Source: Desulfobacterales bacterium (GTDB taxonomy: Bacteria; Desulfobacterota; Desulfobacteria; Desulfobacterales; Desulfobacteraceae). Taken from it: a stretch of DNA of 7,984 bases. Under the pieces are notes generated by a model. The model was not told where the DNA came from. It made no database searches and worked only from the letters and a program-made list of their open reading frames with translations. Location of the stretch: positions 1 to 7,984 of the forward strand of contig JAKSAU010000707.1 of NCBI GenBank assembly GCA_022361535.1. Direction: 5' to 3'. Shown here piece after piece: positions 1 to 6,004 of this stretch. Within the stretch, counting starts at the first letter, position 1. Each line of letters opens with the position of its first letter. Both the position numbers and the translations under genes were made by a program.

Positions 1-741
1 AATAAAAGATCCAAAGCTGCATACACCCGCGCCCGAAGCGCACACACCCTTCAGGCATACAGAGCCTTTGTCAGCAGGGGCATCAAAGGGCCTGAAATGG
101 CTAAGGCAAAGCTTATTATCGCTTATGCCGAAGCTCACAACGACACTGTCCTGGGTAAACTGTCTGAATACTATGATTCATATTATGCTTACCTATGGAC
201 GACTGAACATATGTATGGATACGCCAATGGTCATCTGATCAACTACGCGCTCGCTTCCTTGCCAAAAAGCAGGCTTTCAATAAATGTTTCAGGAAAAATA
301 GGCATTGATCTGTGCCGGCAGACAACCTGGCAGGGCTGGACATCGTGGGCTCACTTTACGGATTTCCATGTGTCGCACCGGGATATCGAAATAAAAGTCA
401 CAGAAATGACCTCAGTTTATCCCAGGGGGCGCGAGAAAGGCCTCAAAGGGCGAAAGTATATAAAATTTAAGGGGGTACTGGAGACTGACCCGCAACTCCC
501 TGATGATTTTCTGGAGATTCACAATTACACATTGGAAGGCACCTTGAAGCTCCACAAGATTAATCCGTTTATCTACGTGGTGCAACCGATTTGGGGAAAA
601 GGCAAAAAAGGCGAGAAAGGAGAAGTCAACATCGCGACGTTGTGGTCAGATCCGATCGGTTCCTGCGGTGACAGTTTCGTTGAACGATTCATTCAAAACG
701 ACGAGCGGATGCCGGAACTCCCTGCGGATATCGGTTTTTAG
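1..741 (+). CDS. Unrecognised protein, C-terminal fragment (5' end outside window)
   Basis: I do not recognise this protein. The frame is open from base 1 to a TAG at 739-741, giving a 246-residue fragment. An internal ATG at 97 has a weak purine-rich stretch upstream (AAAGGG), but the sequence before it reads as real protein without a stop, so I treat the gene as truncated by the window edge. Residues about 10-55 look like two degenerate helical units of the kind 'A..A...T..AY..F...G......AK' (HTLQAYRAFVSRG, then NDTVLGKLSEYYDS). Such units occur as repeats in long multidomain bacterial proteins, so the gene may extend well upstream. The remainder is rich in aromatic residues and alternating hydrophobic residues, suggesting a beta-rich domain, with a basic turn GKGKKGEKGE before the C-terminus. 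No membrane segment or catalytic motif is visible. It converges on the minus-strand operon and is probably unrelated to it. Confidence 0.6.
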   Translation, partial: NKRSKAAYTRARSAHTLQAYRAFVSRGIKGPEMAKAKLIIAYAEAHNDTVLGKLSEYYDSYYAYLWTTEHMYGYANGHLINYALASLPKSRLSINVSGKIGIDLCRQTTWQGWTSWAHFTDFHVSHRDIEIKVTEMTSVYPRGREKGLKGRKYIKFKGVLETDPQLPDDFLEIHNYTLEGTLKLHKINPFIYVVQPIWGKGKKGEKGEVNIATLWSDPIGSCGDSFVERFIQNDERMPELPADIGF

Positions 742-890
742 CCGTTGTTTACTTCGGCAAAAAAAAGCCCTGTCTATAGCGTCTGTCAAAAATATGTTCC
801 TTTATGATTTAGGTAGATAATTATCGGTATCGCCCTCAAATGGGGGAATTTCAGTTTAAGTTTTTAGGCTCGTTTATTCTAAGAAGCGGG

Positions 891-934
891 CCGATTTTAT
901 ATATGGCTTGCCCCTGTTCACCAGGGCCAATCGG
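891..934. repeat. Imperfect nested inverted repeat
   Basis: The outer arms CCGATT (891-896) and AATCGG (929-934) are perfect inverted repeats. Inside them CCCTG (912-916) pairs with CAGGG (922-926) around a 5-base loop, and a GG/CC pair bridges the two helices, leaving bulges on the left arm only. Neither side carries a clear T run, so on its own it is not a convincing intrinsic terminator. It may be a secondary structure at the 3' end of either transcript. The pairing is seen directly; any function is unknown. Confidence 0.4.
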
Positions 935-952
935 AATTCGAAAGAGCTATCT

Positions 953-987
953 AAGAAAACGGATCATAGACAAGGATTCTGTGTCCG
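953..987 (-). terminator. Putative intrinsic terminator of the minus-strand operon
   Basis: About 25 bases past the stop of the last operon gene, the minus strand reads CGGA CACAGA, a short loop, then TCTATG A TCCG followed by TTTTCTT. The stem has ten positions with one bulged A and one C/A mismatch, and the T-rich tail follows directly (plus-strand 953-959). Outside the core stem, plus-strand AAAA (956-959) faces GTTT (988-991), so the structure could also end transcription arriving from the plus-strand gene. The position is right for an operon terminator, but the stem is imperfect. Confidence 0.5.
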
Positions 988-1012
988 GTTTGATTCGTTG
1001 TTGAGGATAGTA

Positions 1013-1780
1013 TTATTTATTAAATTTTGCTGAAACAATATTGAGTGCTTCTACAATATTGGAAAATCCGCCACTGCCGGATAATTCATTCATGGCAGTT
1101 TCATTAAGGCCGCCTGGGGTCATTGAATCAGCTACAAGACCGTGAATATTTCCTTGAGGGACGGTTTCTGCAATAAGAGCCAGGGCTTTGAACATGGACG
1201 CGGTATATGCTGCGGCCTGTGCTCTGTCCAGGCCTTTTGACTCCCCCCATGCCGCCACAGTGTCTGTAAGGGCATAAAATGGTGCCATAAGAGCCGTGAT
1301 CATTGAAAATATACTTAAGTGATCTTCTTGTTCAGGGATCAAAACACTGCCAATTTGTGAGAATATTTCAAAAACATGGTCATTTCCTGGAAACATAACA
1401 ACAGGGCCTGTGCGAAGTGCTGTACAAGGCAGGGGAATGGCCCTTACCACGCCCTTTGCAGGCGCGGTAAAGGATTTGATTTTTGAAACGGATACACCGG
1501 CAAGCAGGCTGACGACAACTTGATCCGGTCTCAATACCAAGGTACTTAGAATGTCATCTTCCATACCAGGTAAAAAAGCCAGGAACAAAAGGTCTGCATT
1601 ATCAACCACGGTTTGATTGGAGGCACCGATACTAACCTGGTCATAGGTGTTTTCAAGTGACAGGGCATTTTCTTTGTTTCGTGCAGAAACCCAGATTTGA
1701 TAAGAGGTGGTGTCCTCTTTACATAACCCTGTAACAATGGCTGTTGTAATGCTGCCTGTGCCGATGAATCCGATTCGCAT
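1013..1780 (-). CDS. Divergent pyrroline-5-carboxylate reductase-like (ProC family) oxidoreductase
   Basis: A 255-residue cytosolic NAD(P)-dependent reductase of the P5C-reductase family. The N-terminus starts at once with the Rossmann motif MRIGFIGTGSIT (GxGxxx at residues 7-12), and the C-terminal dimerisation domain carries TPGGLNETAMNEL (221-233). I chose the ATG at 1780 over an earlier in-frame ATG at 1870 because it begins on the Rossmann strand, has an AGGA 8 bases upstream and lies 10 bases after the transporter stop; the longer version would overlap the transporter by 80 bases. Canonical ProC enzymes carry an 'R-x-MPN-x-P' motif and 'SPGGTT'. Here these read VRAIPLPCTAL (112-122) and TPGGLNE, so residues near the substrate pocket are replaced. 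Known family role: reduction of pyrroline-5-carboxylate to proline. Inference: in this operon it reduces the cyclic imine, or an N-methyl iminium, made by the glycyl radical enzyme. Family is fairly sure; the substrate is not. Confidence 0.85.
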   Translation of the reverse strand: MRIGFIGTGSITTAIVTGLCKEDTTSYQIWVSARNKENALSLENTYDQVSIGASNQTVVDNADLLFLAFLPGMEDDILSTLVLRPDQVVVSLLAGVSVSKIKSFTAPAKGVVRAIPLPCTALRTGPVVMFPGNDHVFEIFSQIGSVLIPEQEDHLSIFSMITALMAPFYALTDTVAAWGESKGLDRAQAAAYTASMFKALALIAETVPQGNIHGLVADSMTPGGLNETAMNELSGSGGFSNIVEALNIVSAKFNK

Positions 1781-1788
1781 GAGAATAA

Positions 1789-1792
1789 TCCT
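1789..1792 (-). promoter_or_regulatory. Ribosome binding site that decides the ProC-like start
   Basis: AGGA on the minus strand, 8 bases before the ATG at 1780, overlaps the TAG stop codon of the transporter gene (1791-1793). This supports the short form of the reductase and suggests translational coupling with the transporter. Confidence 0.6.
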
Positions 1793-3443
1793 AATTGTGT
1801 CCGGGTTGGTCTGATATCTGTTGCGGAGCGCTTTCATGGGCCATGGCCTGAAGCGCCGGGTTATAGTCAAAGTTTCCAGGCTCGGACGTTGTTGGTGACA
1901 AGGATGCTTCAGGTTCCCCTGCTTTAGCTTTTAATTCTGCAGAGATAGACCTGACAAAAGCGTACATCATAAACAGCATCAGTATCATAAAGGGGAACGA
2001 AAAGATAAAGGATACGGTTTGTACGGCCTTTAATCCCCCGGTAAGCAGAAGCATGGCTGCAATAGTACTGCACAGAATTCCCCACCCGACTTTGGCTTTA
2101 TTGCTGGGCTGCAGATGGCCGTTGGAACTCATGACTCCGATGACATAGGTGGCAGAATCTGCAGAGGTAATAAAAAAGATGCAGATGATAACCATGGTTA
2201 CAAGTGAGAGAATTGAACTAAGAGGTAACAAATCGTACATCTGGAATACCGCTGCTGTGGGGTCTTTGAGAGCTGCATCTGCAATGCCGGGGCTTTGGGC
2301 CATGGTCAGCTCAAAATTAAGTGCTGTACCGCCGATGATGGCAAACCAGATGGCACACAACAGTGTCGGGGCTAAAAGGGACCCAAAAACAAATTCCCTG
2401 ATGGTCCTGCCACGGGAAATACGGGCAATAAAGGCACCGACAAAAGGCGCCCACACCAGCCACCAGGCCCAGTAAAACACGGTCCAGGAGCCCATCCAGT
2501 CGTAACCCACATGCTCTTCCACCACCTGGGTGGTATCCATGAAAAAGGAAAATTTAATTATGGACTGAAAATAGTCGCCAAGGGCTTCTATCAGGGACTC
2601 AAGAATATAAATAGTGGGGCCGCAGAATAAAACCAAAGCCATCAGGCCGAATGCCATATACATATTGGTTGTACTCAACATTTTAATACCCTTGGAAACG
2701 CCGGATACCGCAGACAGGATAAAAAGAACGGTGATGATGGCAATAAGAAGAATGGATATTGTGTTGGTGTTGGGAATGCCGTAGAGTTTGTTCAACCCTG
2801 TGGACACCTGCATAGCACCCATGCCTAGAGAGTTGGCAACACCAAATAGGGTGACCACAATGGCAAGCGCATCAATTGATTTTCCTAAGCCGCCTTTTAC
2901 ACCTTTTTCTCCGATTAAAGGTTCGACCGTCCAGGAAAAAAGCCCGGGTTTACCTTTTCTAAACTGAAAATAGGCAAGCACCAGGGCAACGACAGCATAG
3001 CAGGACCAGGGGTGCAGCCCCCAGTGAAAAAAGGCGATACGCATTGCATCTGCTGCGGCTTCCGGACTTTTCGGGTCTGCAAAAGGCGGTGTGGCAAAGT
3101 GGAACATGGGTTCTGATACCCCCCAGAAGACCAGGCCGATGCCCATACCTGCGGCAAAAAGCATGGCAAACCAGGCAAGCAGGCTGAACTCTGCCTCTTC
3201 ATCATCTTTTCCCAATTTGATATTGCCGAATTTACTGACAGCCATAATAAAACAAAAGAAGACAAAGCCAGCCACAATAAGCAGGTATGACCAGCCAAAG
3301 TTCTTAATAAAGAACTGAAAAATAGTGTTAAAAACTTCTTTTACCATGTCCGCTGAGATCAGCGTGGCAATGATAAAAATGGAACAGACAATGACTGATC
3401 CGACAGTGATGGGAATGTCAAGCTTTGCTTTTTGGGGCTGCAT
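1791..3443 (-). CDS. BCCT-family betaine/carnitine/choline-type transporter
   Basis: A 550-residue integral inner-membrane protein, a usual length for the betaine-carnitine-choline transporter family, with about twelve hydrophobic segments between residues 14 and 500. Family signatures are clear: the glycine-rich TM3 segment AAGMGIGLVFWGVSEP (97-112), the tryptophan box FYWAWWLVWAPFVGAFIARI (323-342) followed by SRGRTIREF, and FFITSADSATYV (423-434). The Trp residues (325, 327, 328, 331) form the trimethylammonium-binding cage in characterised members. The adjacent Thr-Ser (426-427) matches, as I recall, the Na2-site pair of BetP, so sodium symport is plausible. The C-terminal tail (about 505-550) is polar and fairly short, without the long basic osmosensing tail of BetP, so nutrient uptake seems likelier than osmoprotection. 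AGGAGT stands 4 bases before the ATG. The neighbours suggest import of a quaternary-ammonium substrate; which one cannot be read from the sequence. Confidence 0.93.
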   Translation of the reverse strand: MQPQKAKLDIPITVGSVIVCSIFIIATLISADMVKEVFNTIFQFFIKNFGWSYLLIVAGFVFFCFIMAVSKFGNIKLGKDDEEAEFSLLAWFAMLFAAGMGIGLVFWGVSEPMFHFATPPFADPKSPEAAADAMRIAFFHWGLHPWSCYAVVALVLAYFQFRKGKPGLFSWTVEPLIGEKGVKGGLGKSIDALAIVVTLFGVANSLGMGAMQVSTGLNKLYGIPNTNTISILLIAIITVLFILSAVSGVSKGIKMLSTTNMYMAFGLMALVLFCGPTIYILESLIEALGDYFQSIIKFSFFMDTTQVVEEHVGYDWMGSWTVFYWAWWLVWAPFVGAFIARISRGRTIREFVFGSLLAPTLLCAIWFAIIGGTALNFELTMAQSPGIADAALKDPTAAVFQMYDLLPLSSILSLVTMVIICIFFITSADSATYVIGVMSSNGHLQPSNKAKVGWGILCSTIAAMLLLTGGLKAVQTVSFIFSFPFMILMLFMMYAFVRSISAELKAKAGEPEASLSPTTSEPGNFDYNPALQAMAHESAPQQISDQPGHN

Positions 3444-3571
3444 TTTTACTCCTAATCATTAATTGATTTAAAGTTATAGCGGTTGCCAATTATTATTTCG
3501 GATTGCTACAAGCAATCTGATTCGTATGTTGTTGGCCTGATAACCAACATTATGCCTTAATGCGTTTTGCT
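3444..3571 (-). other. 128-bp intra-operon spacer with two small hairpins
   Basis: This is the longest gap in the operon, between the methyltransferase and the transporter. It holds two compact inverted repeats: GATTGCT/AGCAATC (3501-3507 and 3511-3517, 3-base loop) and TGTTGG/CCAACA (3530-3535 and 3544-3549, 8-base loop). Neither is followed by a T run in the direction of transcription, so they look more like mRNA processing or stability structures than terminators. I do not see a convincing internal promoter, although the gap is long enough for one. Confidence 0.4.
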
Positions 3572-5017
3572 TTAAATAAGCTCCATTTTTTCGTTTAATG
3601 CCTGTACATCCACATCAAACCGGGTAAGACAGGTTTCAAGCCTGGCAACGGTATCCTTTGAAAGTTCGGGTTGCTGGTAAGCGGTCAACATCTTGTCCAC
3701 TTTATCCGTCATTTTCTTTTCCAGGGCCTCATCCGGGGAAGTGTCGTCCTTGAGCGCTCCTTGGAGACTGATGTCTGAGATGAAAGCGGCTGTTCTGCAG
3801 TTCATGGCAGTGTGCATGTTTGTAAGAAACTGGCCTCCGCAGCCCACTTCTGTTATGGGGCCTAACGCCAGGCTGTCTTCGTCTGTATTGATATCGTCCA
3901 GGTAAAAACGGATTCGCCCCAGGATATCCAGGTCAACCGCGTATTTTTCGTATGACATGGAACCGTATGTGTCCAAGCCGCCCGCAGAGTGAAAGTTAAA
4001 GTTGATTTTTTCCTGGTTGGCCACCATCTGAACCATGGTGCTTTCGATGCCGGCCTGAACAGAAACATTTTTGGCATCGTTGAGCGTACCGCCCCCCCTG
4101 CTGGGCAGACCGTACATTCTTGCCAGCCTTGCACAGTATTTAACAGCCAGAGCCGATTCCGGAGATCCGATGGTAAAAGCTCCGGTGCGCATGTCTGTAC
4201 CTGAGGTTGCAGATCCGTATATGGCGGGGGTTCCTTTGCGGATCATTTGAGAAAGGGCAACGCCCACAAGGGATTCAGCGTTAGAAATCGCAATGGTACC
4301 AGCCATAGTCACAGGACCGGTGGAGCCTGCCATCACCGCAGGCGAGATAATCACCGGCTGGCCATGTTCTGCATACACCATGAGCGTATCCAGCATTTTT
4401 TCATCGTACTGCAGAGGAGAGAGCGTGGAGACTAAGTTGGCAATCCTGGGCTTAGCTGCAAGACCTTCCTTATCCGTTTCAAACGCTGCCATGAGCAATG
4501 CCATGGTCATCTCGCTTTCAATCTTTCCTCCCATACCGCCAAACAGGCATTTGTCAGAAAGGCAAAGGGTCGCGAAAAGCATCCTAGGATAAAGTGCCTC
4601 GTCATTGGGAAGGTCCTCAGGGGTGACCATCACGCCACCGTTGATATGGAAGAACGGGGTTTCATGGACCAGTTTAACAAAGTTGATATAGTCAGAAAAA
4701 AGAGCAGATCTGCGGGTTCCGGTAAGATCCGCAATAAAAGGAAAACCGGAGTTGCAGGATGCATGTACCGTGCTGTCACCTCCGATGTGCATATCGTGTT
4801 CCGGGTTACGGGCAAAGAGGGTAAATTCAGATGGCGCATATGAAATCCATTCTTTCAACTGGGCTTCTGTGAAGAATACCTTGCCATCTTCAACCCGGAT
4901 ACCGTTTTCGGCTGCAATATCAAGCATACGCTCATGGTGGAGCCTTATTCCGATGGTCTCGATGATTTTCATGGACGCCCTGTCCAAATCTTTCAGTTTA
5001 TGCTCTATGGATGCCAT
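3572..5017 (-). CDS. MttB-superfamily (non-pyrrolysine) methylamine/betaine:corrinoid methyltransferase
   Basis: A 481-residue cytosolic protein of the trimethylamine methyltransferase superfamily (COG5598), a typical length. These are TIM-barrel enzymes that pass a methyl group from an amine to the cob(I)alamin of a small corrinoid protein. Visible family blocks are GSTGPVTMAGTIAISNAE (231-248), HSAGGLDTYGSMSYEKYAVD (343-362) and VGCGGQFLTNMHT (391-403). The frame has no internal TAG, so it cannot contain pyrrolysine. It therefore belongs with the non-Pyl branch, whose characterised members (MtgB, MtpB, MtcB and relatives) demethylate quaternary amines such as glycine betaine, proline betaine or carnitine, rather than with trimethylamine-specific MttB. 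The start is well set: AGGAAGG (5024-5030) lies 6 bases before the ATG. The partner corrinoid protein and the methyl-accepting second methyltransferase are not in the window. The substrate is inferred from neighbours to be an N,N-dimethylated cyclic amino acid, but glycine betaine is not excluded. Confidence 0.9.
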   Translation of the reverse strand: MASIEHKLKDLDRASMKIIETIGIRLHHERMLDIAAENGIRVEDGKVFFTEAQLKEWISYAPSEFTLFARNPEHDMHIGGDSTVHASCNSGFPFIADLTGTRRSALFSDYINFVKLVHETPFFHINGGVMVTPEDLPNDEALYPRMLFATLCLSDKCLFGGMGGKIESEMTMALLMAAFETDKEGLAAKPRIANLVSTLSPLQYDEKMLDTLMVYAEHGQPVIISPAVMAGSTGPVTMAGTIAISNAESLVGVALSQMIRKGTPAIYGSATSGTDMRTGAFTIGSPESALAVKYCARLARMYGLPSRGGGTLNDAKNVSVQAGIESTMVQMVANQEKINFNFHSAGGLDTYGSMSYEKYAVDLDILGRIRFYLDDINTDEDSLALGPITEVGCGGQFLTNMHTAMNCRTAAFISDISLQGALKDDTSPDEALEKKMTDKVDKMLTAYQQPELSKDTVARLETCLTRFDVDVQALNEKMELI

Positions 5018-5072
5018 TTTTTTCCTTCCTTTATGAATTGCTCCTATTCAGACCGGTTATGTATTCTATAAT
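5018..5072 (-). other. 55-bp spacer carrying the methyltransferase ribosome binding site
   Basis: A short gap between the activase stop and the methyltransferase start. It contains a strong AGGAAGG Shine-Dalgarno sequence (5024-5030). No hairpin or promoter of note is visible, which supports co-transcription. Confidence 0.5.
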
Positions 5073-5993
5073 CTATCCGCCGATACTGACCTTAAGGCCC
5101 ATCCGCCTTAAGGTACCGGCATGTGTCTCCATTTCTTGTTGTGTTGGTGTGTCAATATCCTGCAGGGTATAGGGCACAGACATCCTGAGGTAAGTCTCAA
5201 TACCGAGTCGGTGATACGGCAGCAGTTGAATTTCTACCGGTCGTTTAAACCCCAGACATAACTCTCCCAAAGCCTTGAGGTTGTCTTCACTGTCGTTCAA
5301 ACTCGGTATCAGTGGCATTCGAATGACCAATGATAATTGATGATCCGAGTCGTCGATCAGTTTTAAGTTTGAGAGTATCCTGCTGTTGCCTTTCCCGGTC
5401 AGTTGTCTGTGGGCCTCATCGTCCGTATGTTTGAGATCGTAGAACAGGGTATCTGTGTAAGGGAGTACCATTTTCATACTTTCCCAAGGGGCGTGACCGC
5501 TGGTTTCTATGGCAGTATTGATACCGTGGGAAAGACAGCGTTCCAGGAGTTCGGTGCAAAATTCAGCCTGGGCAAGACATTCACCCCCGGAAAGGGTTAC
5601 CCCGCCACCTGAGTGGAAATAGAAAAGGGAATCCTTTTCAATTTCCTTGTATATCTCATCAACGGTAGCAGTATACCCCCAGACCTGACGGGCACCTGTG
5701 GGACATGCATCTGTGCACTTGCCGCAGTCTGTGCAACGGTTAAGATCTGTTATAAACCGCTCTGATTTCATGTCCCAGGAAATGGCTTTTTCAGGGCAGT
5801 TTTCTGTGCAGGCAAAACAACCGGTACATTTACGACGGTCTACCCCGAACTCTTTTTGACCGTATTGGGATTCCGGCGTGGAGCACCAGCGGCACTTTAG
5901 GGGACAGCCCTTTAAAAACACAACCGTTCTCAGGCCGTCCCCGTCAAAAGCAGAGATCTTTTCGATTCTTAATATACGTCCGGTAAGCGACAT
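5073..5993 (-). CDS. Glycyl radical enzyme activating protein (radical SAM, PflA-like)
   Basis: A 306-residue activase that reductively cleaves S-adenosylmethionine to install the glycyl radical on its partner enzyme. The radical-SAM cluster motif is CPLKCRWC (Cys30, Cys34, Cys37). It is followed by a two-cluster ferredoxin-like insert: CTGCFACTENC (Cys56, 59, 62, 66) and CTDCGKCTDAC (Cys87, 90, 93, 97). The SAM-binding SGGE motif is at 135-138, within GGGVTLSGGE. The two extra [4Fe-4S] clusters are typical of activases for dehydratase, C-N lyase and decarboxylase glycyl radical enzymes; PflA itself lacks them. I prefer the ATG at 5993 over an in-frame ATG at 6017, because GGAG sits 5 bases before it and the longer form would overlap the upstream gene. 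The gene follows the glycyl radical enzyme stop by 11 bases, so the two are almost certainly a dedicated pair. Confidence 0.95.
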   Translation of the reverse strand: MSLTGRILRIEKISAFDGDGLRTVVFLKGCPLKCRWCSTPESQYGQKEFGVDRRKCTGCFACTENCPEKAISWDMKSERFITDLNRCTDCGKCTDACPTGARQVWGYTATVDEIYKEIEKDSLFYFHSGGGVTLSGGECLAQAEFCTELLERCLSHGINTAIETSGHAPWESMKMVLPYTDTLFYDLKHTDDEAHRQLTGKGNSRILSNLKLIDDSDHQLSLVIRMPLIPSLNDSEDNLKALGELCLGFKRPVEIQLLPYHRLGIETYLRMSVPYTLQDIDTPTQQEMETHAGTLRRMGLKVSIGG

Positions 5994-5998
5994 AAGGT

Positions 5999-6002
5999 CT
6001 CC
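5999..6002 (-). promoter_or_regulatory. Ribosome binding site that decides the activase start
   Basis: GGAG on the minus strand, 5 bases before the ATG at 5993 and inside the 11-base gap after the glycyl radical enzyme stop codon. The alternative ATG at 6017 lies within the upstream gene and has no comparable site. Confidence 0.6.
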
Positions 6003-6004
6003 AA

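Larger units (their letters stand above)
742..1012. other. Convergent intergenic region with two hairpins
   Basis: No coding sequence is supported in these 271 bases between the two convergent transcription units. The region is AT-rich. It starts with a short GCCG/CGGC inverted repeat (741-744 and 755-758) followed by eight A residues (759-766), which is not a terminator for the upstream plus-strand gene because the run is A rather than T. It also contains the palindrome GATAATTATC (816-825), a larger imperfect hairpin (891-934) and a terminator-like hairpin (953-987). Both hairpins are listed separately. Confidence 0.6.

Noticed and set aside
953..1000. Degenerate group II intron domain V
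   Set aside because: The 35-base hairpin ending in TCCGGTTT resembles domain V in length and 3' strand, but the catalytic AGC-type triad and the GNRA loop are absent and no reverse transcriptase is nearby. An operon terminator explains it better.
1781..1870. Longer N-terminus for the ProC-like reductase from an ATG at 1870
   Set aside because: The extra 30 residues are Arg-rich, lie antisense-free inside the transporter's 3' end in another frame and precede a Rossmann strand that normally starts at the N-terminus. The ATG at 1780 has its own ribosome binding site.
2149..2475. Plus-strand open frames opposite the transporter, and similar frames opposite the other operon genes
   Set aside because: They are antisense shadows of clearly conserved genes, without family-like composition or supporting start signals.
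3450..3510. Sigma-54 or sigma-70 promoter before the transporter gene
   Set aside because: A TTGGCA-like box is present on the minus strand, but no -10 or -12 element stands at the right spacing.
3572..5017. Pyrrolysine-containing trimethylamine methyltransferase
   Set aside because: There is no in-frame TAG within the full-length gene.
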